This document shows positions 1 to 5,371 of a DNA stretch of 5,371 bases, piece after piece. Where the stretch lies: contig LUYY01000213.1 of NCBI GenBank assembly GCA_001603415.1, forward strand, positions 1 through 5,371. The letters run 5' to 3'. The stretch's first letter is position 1. Each line of letters starts with the position of its first letter. Made by a program: the position numbers and the translations under genes. Origin of the DNA: Bacteroidales bacterium Bact_07. GTDB taxonomy: Bacteria; Bacteroidota; Bacteroidia; Bacteroidales; Tenuifilaceae. The notes beneath the pieces are model-generated. The model searched no databases. It saw only the letters and a list, made by a program, of their open reading frames with translations, and was not told the origin of the DNA.

Positions 1-1061
1 AGTCCGGGCGAGGGCATAAAGTTATTGAATGGGTCTTCGGCCAGTATTCGGCATTCAATGGCATGCCCATGCTGGGCTATCTCATCCTGTTTAAACGATA
101 TTGGCAAGCCTGAGGCAATGCGGATTTGCTCTTTAACCAGGTCGATGCCGGTAACGCGCTCAGTAATGGGATGCTCCACCTGCAAGCGGGTGTTCATCTC
201 AAGGAAGTAGAAGTTGTGGTTGGCATCAACCAGAAACTCTATGGTTCCTGCTCCAACGTAGTTAACAGCCTTTGCGGCTGCCACAGCCGCTTTACCCATT
301 TCGTCCCTAAGTTCAGGGGTAAGAAAAGGCGATGGGGTTTCCTCAACTACCTTTTGATGCCTACGCTGAATGGAGCATTCGCGCTCAAACAGATGAACAG
401 TATTGCCATGCCTGTCGGCAAGTATTTGGAACTCGATATGGTGAGGCGATTCAACATACTTCTCAATGTAAACGGTATCGTCGCCAAAGGCCGATAGGGC
501 TTCGGACTGAGCCATTTTCACAGCCGATATCAACTCCTCGGGCTTGCGAACCAGTCGCATTCCTTTCCCACCACCACCAGCCGAAGCCTTGATGATGACC
601 GGCAGGCCAATCTCGTCAACAATCTTACGAACGGTTTCCATGTCCGAAACCTTTTGCTGGGTTCCGGGAACAACAGGCACGCCAGCAGCAATCATGGTTT
701 GGCGAGCGGTTATCTTGTCGCCCATTTGGTTTATGGCTTGGGGGTCGGGACCAATAAAGATTATTCCAGCCTCGGCGCATTTACGGGCAAAATCGGCGTT
801 TTCCGAAAGGAACCCGTAGCCCGGGTGAATGGCATCGGCGCCCGCTTTCAGGGCTACCTCAATAATCCTATCGCCATTCAGGTAGCTTTCGCGCGAGGGC
901 GATGGCCCAATGTGATATGCCTCATCGGCATAGCGAACATGGAGTGCACGCCGGTCGGCATCGGAGTAAACCGCTACGGAGAGTATTCCCATCTCGCGGC
1001 ACGAACGGATAACCCGGACTGCAATCTCGCCCCGGTTAGCAATTAAAACTTTTTTAATCAT
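1..1061 (-). CDS. accC: Biotin carboxylase subunit of an acyl-CoA carboxylase (partial, 3' end beyond window)
   Basis: This enzyme carboxylates biotin on a carrier protein using ATP and bicarbonate (EC 6.3.4.14), the first half-reaction of acetyl-CoA or related carboxylases in the cytoplasm. The visible 353 residues start MIKKVLIANRGEIAVRVIRS, the classic N-terminal biotin carboxylase domain. The ATP-grasp core follows: K116 in MGDK, K158 in VIIKAS, the glycine-rich loop AGGGGKGMR (161-169), H208, and ERECSIQRRHQKVVEE (226-241). After these come E275 in GAGTIEF, E288/N290/R292/Q294/V295/E296 in LEMNTRLQVEHP, and R338 in IECRILAEDP. All residues expected from the E. coli enzyme are present. 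Family members run to about 450-500 residues, so roughly 100-150 C-terminal residues lie outside the window. The ATG at 1059-1061 is the family start; no Shine-Dalgarno is visible, as is usual in Bacteroidota. The native substrate (acetyl-, propionyl- or another acyl-CoA, or pyruvate) cannot be told from this subunit alone. Confidence 0.95.
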   Translation of the reverse strand, partial: MIKKVLIANRGEIAVRVIRSCREMGILSVAVYSDADRRALHVRYADEAYHIGPSPSRESYLNGDRIIEVALKAGADAIHPGYGFLSENADFARKCAEAGIIFIGPDPQAINQMGDKITARQTMIAAGVPVVPGTQQKVSDMETVRKIVDEIGLPVIIKASAGGGGKGMRLVRKPEELISAVKMAQSEALSAFGDDTVYIEKYVESPHHIEFQILADRHGNTVHLFERECSIQRRHQKVVEETPSPFLTPELRDEMGKAAVAAAKAVNYVGAGTIEFLVDANHNFYFLEMNTRLQVEHPITERVTGIDLVKEQIRIASGLPISFKQDEIAQHGHAIECRILAEDPFNNFMPSPG

Positions 1062-1086
1062 AGTTGTCCCAGATATGAATCCGTGA

Positions 1087-1121
1087 CAAAGGTATGGAAA
1101 AAATCTTTTTTGTGCAAGCAA
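1087..1121 (-). promoter_or_regulatory. Putative Bacteroidota-type promoter of the biotin carboxylase gene
   Basis: Read on the minus strand, TACCTTTG (1094-1087) matches the Bacteroidota -7 consensus TAnnTTTG exactly. Nineteen bases upstream is TTGC (1117-1114), preceded by a second TTGC (1121-1118), fitting the TTG/TTTG box near -33. Transcription would begin around 1080 and leave a leader of about 20 nt before the ATG at 1061. This implies the gene is transcribed independently of the restriction operon. The call is a motif match only; chance occurrence of such a short motif in AT-rich spacer DNA is possible. Confidence 0.5.
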
Positions 1122-1233
1122 TTTTATACAAATATGTTGTTCGGCATAATTCTATAGCATGTTTGTATTCGCCGAAAACGTTTTAAATCAACATCTTGGA
1201 TAAAACGTTCGTTTGATTATTTTTATTAAGTCT

Positions 1234-1293
1234 AAAAGGTAGAATCGGAGAATAAGGAGAAGGAAAAGGAACTAAGGGGCGGAGAAGTGAAAT
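1234..1293 (-). promoter_or_regulatory. C-rich, G-poor minus-strand tract, possible Rho loading region
   Basis: On the minus strand this 60-base stretch has 22 C and only 3 G and is almost all pyrimidine, with many UC and CC steps. Unstructured C-rich, G-poor RNA is the known substrate for Rho. It lies about 220 bases downstream of the hsdR stop and ahead of the next promoter, where a Rho-dependent end of the restriction operon would be useful. There is no sequence consensus strong enough to prove this. Confidence 0.25.
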
Positions 1294-1335
1294 GTAATTG
1301 CCTATGATTGTGTGCAATGATGTTAGATTAACGTT

Positions 1336-1374
1336 CAGCGGCTATAAGCCGTTTTTTATGGTGTATAGCCGCTG
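1336..1374. repeat. 11-bp perfect inverted repeat with a competing internal hairpin
   Basis: CAGCGGCTATA at 1336-1346 is the exact reverse complement of TATAGCCGCTG at 1364-1374, with a 17-base loop. The left arm can instead pair with AGCCG at 1347-1351, so the two structures exclude each other. On the minus strand, the direction of hsdR transcription, the hairpin has no U-run after it, so it is not a standard intrinsic terminator for hsdR. It could still act as a 3'-end stabilising stem. The flanks GATTAAC (1326-1332) and GTTATGC (1374-1380) each miss the integron attC core consensus (RYYYAAC, GTTRRRY) by one base, so a degenerate attC-like site is an alternative. Confidence 0.6.
1339..1357 (+). 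terminator. Possible plus-strand intrinsic terminator hairpin
   Basis: A 5-bp stem CGGCT/AGCCG (1339-1343 with 1347-1351) closes a 3-base ATA loop and is followed directly by six T (1352-1357). The form is that of an intrinsic terminator, but the stem is short and no plus-strand gene lies upstream in the window. It could stop antisense transcription entering hsdR from the left, or it may simply be part of the larger inverted repeat. Confidence 0.25.
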
Positions 1375-1512
1375 TTATGCGATAGGCAGATTGTCTTTTT
1401 TTTCTTCATTTCTAACCTCACACTTTCCCTTCCGGCGGATCGCACGGATGGGTTTAAGTGATTCCTTACATAACCAAAAGTAAATGTATATGTCCACTTC
1501 TCCCAGCCTTCG

Positions 1513-4500
1513 TTAAATATCTCCTTTAGAAATAGTGAAAAAGCGTTCAAAGAACAGAGTCAGCTTATTTAATACGCTTTCGCGTTTTTTCGATCGTTCG
1601 CCCGTGGGCGTAAAACGTGAGATAGGGGGTAAAACCTTTGCTAAATCGGTGCCTGTGGTTGTAATATATCCATTACGAAATGCATTTTGCATAAATTTAT
1701 AGGTTTCGTCGCGGTTAAGATTTTCCTGCTTGATTATTTCATCCAACTCTTCTCTTCTTTTGGTTTCGATGTATGTGTGCCATGCTTCATCTACTACCGA
1801 ATGAGCATCGAGCGAGTCAATAAATTCTAAAATGAGGTCTTTTTTATTGCGTAACCCAACAGTTGCATCAATGGCTTTAATAATATTAACCAATATTTCT
1901 TTGTTTTTGATGTGGTCTTTGTGATACTTTTTAACCAACTCCAAAATATAATCAATGTTTATCTCCACCTGCTTAATGAGTTCCATTTCAAAGACCAAAT
2001 CGTCGTTGATAACTTCTTTTTCCTCATCTCCAGTTTTGCGAAACTCATTGTACAAATCGATGTAGATGCTATGATAATCTTGCGTATTTCGTTCGGTTAG
2101 TATTTCGTTACCTTTAAATTCATCAAAAGCAGAAAGTATATTTTGCAAGCGCAAAATGGCGCCGTAAAGCTTTATAAAATCTTTTTTAGCTTGTTCGCTT
2201 ATAATAGGTACACCTATAGGATATTTATTCAACAGTTCTTCCACCAAGTCTTTATAGCCACGTACTTCTTTATTACCTTCTTTGTAGCCGTAGTAATAAT
2301 CAGAATAAGTTTTTAACAAAACAATTCCGCTGGCTTCCTTATCGCCAAAGAGGGCAATGGCTTCGTTGGTGGCTTGTTCCAGATTGCGAAAACAAACAAT
2401 ATTGCCAAAGGTTTTGACGCTGTTTAAAATACGGTTGGTGCGCGAGTAGGCTTGCAAAAGTCCATGATACCGTAAATTCTTATCCACCCACAGGGTATTG
2501 AGCGTGGTGGCATCAAAGCCAGTTAAAAACATATTCACCACAAGCAAAATATCTATCTCTCGATTTTTGACGCGTTCGCTTACATCTTTATAGTAATTCT
2601 GAAATTTATCGGACGAGGTGTCGTACATGGTACCAAACATGGCATTATAGTCCGCAATGGCACTTTCCAGAAAATCGCGTGAACTTTGGTCGAGTCCGCT
2701 GGTGTCTTCGGAATTTTCGTCTATTACGCCATCAATTTCTTCTTCGTTTACTCCAAAACTGTAAATAAGGGCTATCTTGAGTTGCTTATCGCTGGGCAAG
2801 TTTGCCATCTGTTTTTTAAACTCAGCATAATACTTTTTAGCGGCTTCAATGGACGAAACGGCAAAAATAGAGTTGAATCCACCTAAGCGACGGTCTTTTA
2901 TCTTATAGTAAACATTGCGTTTGGTTTTTTGGTCAAAATGTTCAAGAATATATTTAACTATATTGGCTATGCGTTCGGAAGCGAATAAAGCTCGTTCGCG
3001 GTCAATGTCGTTTACCTTTTTGTCTTCGATATTTTCGGCTTCGCGCATGGTAGATACGTAATCTACTTTAAAGGGCAAGACATTGCGGTCGGCAATGGCA
3101 TCGACAATGGTGTAGGTGTGCAATTTTTCGCCAAAAGCTTGCTCGGTAGTTTTCAGGTTGGGCTTACCGCTCGATGAGGCATTGACAGCAAAAATAGGAG
3201 TACCCGTAAATCCAAATAGGTGATAGTTTTTAAATGCCTTGGTGATAGCTGCATGCATTTCGCCAAACTGCGATCGGTGACATTCGTCGAAGATGATCAC
3301 TACATGACCATTAAAAATTGTATGCCCTTTATTGCTTTTGATAAATCGTTCAAGTTTTTGAATGGTGGTAATGATGATGCGAGCATTTTTGTCTTCAAGC
3401 TGTCGTTTGAGTATGGCAGTGCTGGTATTGCTGTTGGCAGCTCCTTTTTCAAACTTATCATACTCGCGCATGGTTTGATAATCCAAATCTTTGCGGTCAA
3501 CCACAAAGAGCACTTTGTCCACATAGGGCAGCTTGCTTGCCAGTTGAGCAGTTTTAAAGCTGGTAAGCGTCTTGCCCGAACCGGTAGTGTGCCAGATGTA
3601 ACCGCCTGCTTCGATGGTTCCCAGCTTTTTGTAATTGGTGCTGATTTCTATTTTCTTCAAAATTTTTTCGGTAGCCACAATCTGGTACGGACGCATCACT
3701 AAAAGGAGCCGATCGGTAGTAAACACACAGTAGCGGGTAAGGATATTTAAAAGCGTATGTTTGGCAAAAAAAGTTTTGGCAAAGTCCATCAACTCCATGA
3801 TGGGTTTGTTTTTCTCATCTGCCCACCAGCTGGTAAACTCAAAACTGTTGCTGGTGCGTTTCCCTTTTTTTACACTCCCCTCCCTGGTTTCCTTTATGTG
3901 CTGCGAGCGGGTGGTATTGCTGTAGTACTTGGTATGCGTGCCGTTGGAGATGACAAAAATTTGTATGTATTCAAAAAGTCCCGAACCTGCCCAAAAACTC
4001 TCGCGCTGGTAGCGGTTAATCTGGTTAAAAGCTTCCTCCAATGCTACGCCACGGCGTTTAAGCTCAATATGTACCAGCGGCAGACCATTTACCAGAATGG
4101 TAACATCGTAGCGGTTGGATCGCTGGCCTGCTTCGGTACTGTATTGATTGATGACTTGCAGATGATTGTTATGAATGTATTGCTTATCAATCAAATAAAT
4201 GTTTTTGGTACTTCCATCATCGCGTTTTAAAATTTTGATGTAATCTTCCTGAATGGTGGTGGTTTTGTCTTCGATGCTATGATTAGGATTGCCTATTTCG
4301 GTTTTGAAAAATTGCTCCCATTCGGTATCGGTAAAGGTGAGGTTGTTGAGTTTTTCCAATTGCTTGCGCAGGTTTGCCTTTAAATCTTCTTCTGTTTTAA
4401 TAGGCAAATACTCATAAGCCTGCACTTGTAATTGCTCGATAAACGCTTTTTCGAGCTCTGCTTCGCTTTGGTACGATTGTTCGGTACGGTACGCAGGCGT

Positions 4501-4566
4501 ATATTCGGCTACTACCGTACTTTCGGGATTTTCGACTACTAAATTATAATTACTATTGTTTTTCAT
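1513..4566 (-). CDS. hsdR: Type I restriction endonuclease subunit R (HsdR, EcoR124I-like), complete
   Basis: This is the DNA-translocating and cleaving subunit of a type I restriction-modification complex. With HsdM and HsdS it pulls in unmodified DNA using ATP and cuts it far from the recognition site. The 1017 residues match EcoR124I HsdR in length (about 1038) and order. An N-terminal PD-(D/E)XK nuclease domain spans about 30-260, with D154, E168 and K170 (RYDVTILV, VHIELKRR) and the Q182-xxx-Y186 motif. The first helicase lobe has Walker A TTGSGKT (327-333, K332), DECH (427-430) and FGFTGTP (451-457). The second lobe has LTGFD (681-685) and QAYSRTNR (705-712). The helical C-terminal domain ends with GTDLAKVLPPISRF (972-985) and a basic tail. 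Every key motif is intact, so it is predicted to be active. The start is supported by SYQSEAELE at 31-39, as in EcoR124I, and by AAGGTG upstream. The ATG lies inside the RAYT gene (14-nt overlap), suggesting coupled translation. Confidence 0.96.
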   Translation of the reverse strand: MKNNSNYNLVVENPESTVVAEYTPAYRTEQSYQSEAELEKAFIEQLQVQAYEYLPIKTEEDLKANLRKQLEKLNNLTFTDTEWEQFFKTEIGNPNHSIEDKTTTIQEDYIKILKRDDGSTKNIYLIDKQYIHNNHLQVINQYSTEAGQRSNRYDVTILVNGLPLVHIELKRRGVALEEAFNQINRYQRESFWAGSGLFEYIQIFVISNGTHTKYYSNTTRSQHIKETREGSVKKGKRTSNSFEFTSWWADEKNKPIMELMDFAKTFFAKHTLLNILTRYCVFTTDRLLLVMRPYQIVATEKILKKIEISTNYKKLGTIEAGGYIWHTTGSGKTLTSFKTAQLASKLPYVDKVLFVVDRKDLDYQTMREYDKFEKGAANSNTSTAILKRQLEDKNARIIITTIQKLERFIKSNKGHTIFNGHVVIIFDECHRSQFGEMHAAITKAFKNYHLFGFTGTPIFAVNASSSGKPNLKTTEQAFGEKLHTYTIVDAIADRNVLPFKVDYVSTMREAENIEDKKVNDIDRERALFASERIANIVKYILEHFDQKTKRNVYYKIKDRRLGGFNSIFAVSSIEAAKKYYAEFKKQMANLPSDKQLKIALIYSFGVNEEEIDGVIDENSEDTSGLDQSSRDFLESAIADYNAMFGTMYDTSSDKFQNYYKDVSERVKNREIDILLVVNMFLTGFDATTLNTLWVDKNLRYHGLLQAYSRTNRILNSVKTFGNIVCFRNLEQATNEAIALFGDKEASGIVLLKTYSDYYYGYKEGNKEVRGYKDLVEELLNKYPIGVPIISEQAKKDFIKLYGAILRLQNILSAFDEFKGNEILTERNTQDYHSIYIDLYNEFRKTGDEEKEVINDDLVFEMELIKQVEINIDYILELVKKYHKDHIKNKEILVNIIKAIDATVGLRNKKDLILEFIDSLDAHSVVDEAWHTYIETKRREELDEIIKQENLNRDETYKFMQNAFRNGYITTTGTDLAKVLPPISRFTPTGERSKKRESVLNKLTLFFERFFTISKGDI

Positions 4567-5134
4567 ATTTCACCTTTTTAGGATTATAATCATCATAATA
4601 CCATTCCGAGGGGTTATTGATGATATAATTTCTAATGTTTTCCAATGATTTATCGTTACGGATAAAGTGTTCGTAATAATTCCGTTGCCAAACAGAAATT
4701 CCTGGTGTATTACGCATTTGATTGATTTGTTTTGCGGAATTCATTTTGAACCGTCCAACGATTTTTGGCAATAGCATTTTACGGCGTTGTTGGGGCGATT
4801 GTATGGGCGATTCATGTAGGGGCAATTCATGAATTGCCCCTACGTTATCAACGTTATCAACGTTATCGGTTATCAATATTATTCCGTGAAAATGATTTGG
4901 CATTATAACGTATGCATCCAATTCAATATTATCGTAATGATTGGGCAAATTGTTCCAACATTGTTCTACAATTTTTCCATATTCGTTTAAAATCATTTCT
5001 CCTTTTACAATTTCGCCAAATAAACATTCACGGTTTTGCGTGCACAGGGTTACGTAATACGCACCGTTTTGCGAATAATCGTATCCCTGCAAACGGATAG
5101 AACGCCGATGATGTATATCCGGGTTATATTTCAT
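4553..5134 (-). CDS. REP-associated tyrosine transposase (RAYT, Y1/IS200-like HUH family)
   Basis: RAYTs are single-copy relatives of IS200/IS605 TnpA that nick single-stranded DNA at REP palindromes through a 5'-phosphotyrosine. This 193-residue protein is complete and starts with a family N-terminus (YNPDIHHRRSIRLQGYDYSQ). The HUH motif is MPNHFHGI, with H81 and H83. The conserved helix LLPKIVGRFKMNSAKQIN (121-138) and SVWQRNYYEHFIRN (147-160) follow. The probable catalytic tyrosine is Y170 in NYIINNP, with N174 four residues on, as in the YxxxN arrangement of RAYTs. Between HUH and that helix, residues about 90-118 form a low-complexity insertion made of DNV repeats, GAIHELPL and a Gln/Ser/Pro-rich stretch, encoded by tandem repeats and a REP-like palindrome. 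Its start overlaps the previous gene as ATGA and its end overlaps hsdR by 14 nt. No flanking inverted repeats or insertion sequence boundaries are visible, as expected for RAYTs. Confidence 0.93.
   Translation of the reverse strand: MKYNPDIHHRRSIRLQGYDYSQNGAYYVTLCTQNRECLFGEIVKGEMILNEYGKIVEQCWNNLPNHYDNIELDAYVIMPNHFHGIILITDNVDNVDNVGAIHELPLHESPIQSPQQRRKMLLPKIVGRFKMNSAKQINQMRNTPGISVWQRNYYEHFIRNDKSLENIRNYIINNPSEWYYDDYNPKKVKYEKQ
4571..4576 (-). promoter_or_regulatory. Shine-Dalgarno-like site of hsdR inside the RAYT gene
   Basis: AAGGTG (4576-4571 on the minus strand) ends 4 nt before the hsdR ATG and is preceded by a run of A. It is read as the Lys-Val codons near the RAYT C-terminus, so RAYT coding sequence also serves hsdR translation initiation. 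It supports the chosen hsdR start, since recognisable Shine-Dalgarno sites are otherwise absent here. Confidence 0.5.
4791..4833. repeat. Degenerate direct repeats related to one palindrome arm
   Basis: Three related units run head to tail: TGGGGCGATTGTA (4791-4803), TGGGCGATTCATGTA (4804-4818) and GGGGCAATTCATGAA (4819-4833). The third lies in the palindrome. The first two look like decayed or partial copies of the same arm and encode the Glu-Ser-Pro-Ile-Gln-Ser-Pro part of the insertion. Confidence 0.55.
4816..4843. repeat. Perfect 28-bp REP-like palindrome inside the RAYT gene
   Basis: GTAGGGGCAATTCA followed by its exact reverse complement gives a 28-bp palindrome with no mismatch; symmetry breaks at the next base on each side. 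Both strands begin with GTAG, matching the GTRG tetranucleotide at the foot of REP sequences recognised by the E. coli RAYT. In the gene it reads in frame as V-G-A-I-H-E-L-P-L plus the first base of the next codon. It would fold into a strong hairpin in mRNA or single-stranded DNA. Confidence 0.85.
4842..4868. repeat. Three tandem 9-bp repeats in frame in the RAYT gene
   Basis: ACGTTATCA occurs at 4842-4850 and 4851-4859, and as ACGTTATCG at 4860-4868. Each unit is three codons and gives repeated Asp-Asn-Val in the protein (residues about 90-98). Copy-number change would keep the frame. The array abuts the palindrome and overlaps its last two bases. Confidence 0.8.
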
Positions 5135-5371
5135 TTTTTGTGTTTTTTTAAATAATCTAAACCTTTTTTTGTTGTTTTATACTTTTGATTTTTACTCGTT
5201 GGTTTATCAGGAATCGTTAATTCTAAAAAACCATTCTCAATTAATGGAGATAATATAAATTTTCTGAAATATTTTCTATCATTGATAGATATATACTTTT
5301 GTATTTCTTCTCTTGATTTTTCTTTTTGACAAAAAATTAAAATTTTCCTGTCTATTAGAATGTTCTTGCTG
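5131..5371 (-). CDS. C-terminal winged-helix-like domain of a Fic- or AlbA_2-type protein (partial, 5' end beyond window)
   Basis: The frame is open from the right edge to the TGA at 5131-5133 and gives 79 residues. The stretch CQKEKSREEIQKYISINDRK (14-33) looks like a helix-turn-helix. It is followed by YFRKFILSPLIENGFLELTI (34-53) and PDKPTSKNQKYKTTKKG (54-70). The pattern SREEIQ, then FR..IL.PLIE.G.LE.TIPDKPTS..QKY, is one I associate with the winged-helix end of Fic-domain proteins and of AlbA_2 (Schlafen-like) putative DNA-binding ATPases. I cannot tell which from the tail alone, and the catalytic part is outside the window. Both kinds occur as accessory genes in type I restriction loci. 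The lysine-rich end KKHKK sits on A-runs, and the TGA overlaps the RAYT ATG by 4 nt. GC content is about 22%, much lower than downstream genes. Confidence 0.72.
   Translation of the reverse strand, partial: SKNILIDRKILIFCQKEKSREEIQKYISINDRKYFRKFILSPLIENGFLELTIPDKPTSKNQKYKTTKKGLDYLKKHKK

Larger units (their letters stand above)
1062..1512. other. Intergenic spacer between hsdR and the biotin carboxylase gene
   Basis: No convincing gene is present in these 451 bases. Short open frames (plus 1298-1483, minus 1356-1550) lack family resemblance and ribosome-binding sites. The spacer holds, from right to left, an AT-rich stretch after the hsdR stop, an 11-bp inverted repeat, a purine-rich plus-strand tract, two AAAACGTT words (1175-1182 and 1202-1209, the first part of the palindrome AAAACGTTTT), and the promoter-like motif next to the biotin carboxylase start. 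No tRNA or known riboswitch pattern was recognised. Confidence 0.7.

Noticed and set aside
126..1046. Several plus-strand open frames across the left end
   Set aside because: They are antisense to a clear biotin carboxylase with all catalytic residues intact.
1175..1209. Two AAAACGTT words, one within the palindrome AAAACGTTTT, as an operator
   Set aside because: Short AT-rich words like these are expected by chance here, and they lie upstream of the proposed promoter without a known regulator.
1434..1449. Direct repeat CGGAT-N4-CGGAT in the hsdR-proximal spacer
   Set aside because: Only two 5-bp copies, too short to call a site from one sequence.
1298..1483. 61-codon plus-strand open frame in the spacer
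   Set aside because: It crosses the inverted repeat, lacks a start signal and shows no recognisable domain.
1356..1550. 64-codon minus-strand open frame overlapping the hsdR end
   Set aside because: It begins inside hsdR in another frame, has no ribosome-binding site and no family resemblance, and runs through the inverted repeat.
3220..4230. Plus-strand open frames of about 160 codons antisense to hsdR
   Set aside because: They are shadows of the helicase and nuclease coding region, with no independent motifs.
5131..5148. A-runs before the ATGA junction as a programmed -1 frameshift fusing the upstream gene to the RAYT
   Set aside because: The frame relation is right, but the heptamer is imperfect (the slip would place a C at the first position) and no downstream stimulatory structure is evident. 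Simple coupled restart explains the overlap.
5131..5371. CRISPR array or tRNA in the AT-rich right end
   Set aside because: No regularly spaced repeats or cloverleaf are visible, and the stretch is fully explained by an open coding frame.

Overview
The window looks like a Bacteroidota chromosome fragment. The reasons are a good match to the Bacteroidota-type promoter (a TTG-type upstream box and TAnnTTTG at -7), start codons mostly without a clear Shine-Dalgarno, and protein sequences that read like Bacteroidota family members. Every supported gene is on the minus strand, so transcription runs from right to left. I cannot place it below phylum level.

Right to left: (1) 5131-5371 is the last 79 codons of a gene cut by the window edge. 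It is very AT-rich and encodes a winged-helix-like C-terminal domain of the kind that ends Fic-family and AlbA_2 (Schlafen-like) proteins. (2) 4553-5134 is a complete REP-associated tyrosine transposase (RAYT, Y1/HUH family). Its start overlaps the previous stop as ATGA. (3) 1513-4566 is a complete type I restriction enzyme motor/nuclease subunit (HsdR, EcoR124I-like). Its start lies inside the last codons of the RAYT. These three genes form a tightly packed, probably translationally coupled unit that looks like the 3' end of a type I restriction-modification locus. The hsdM and hsdS partners are not in the window and are expected beyond the right edge. (4) 1062-1512 is a 451-base non-coding spacer. 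It holds an 11-bp inverted repeat with a competing internal hairpin, a strand-biased purine/pyrimidine tract, and a promoter for the next gene. (5) 1-1061 is the first 353 codons of a biotin carboxylase subunit (AccC type), a housekeeping gene that continues beyond the left edge.

The most interesting structure is inside the RAYT gene. A perfect 28-bp palindrome with GTAG at the foot of both strands, the form of a REP target site, sits in frame between the HUH motif and the catalytic tyrosine. It is flanked by three in-frame 9-bp repeats on one side and degenerate half-copies of itself on the other. So the transposase gene appears to carry a copy of its own kind of target within its coding sequence, and the gene itself is locked by overlaps between two genes of a defence operon.

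Base composition changes sharply along the window. Hand counts of sample lines give about 53-58% GC in the biotin carboxylase and roughly 33-50% in hsdR. A full count of the right-edge fragment gives about 22%. This fits an acquired defence module next to a resident metabolic gene.
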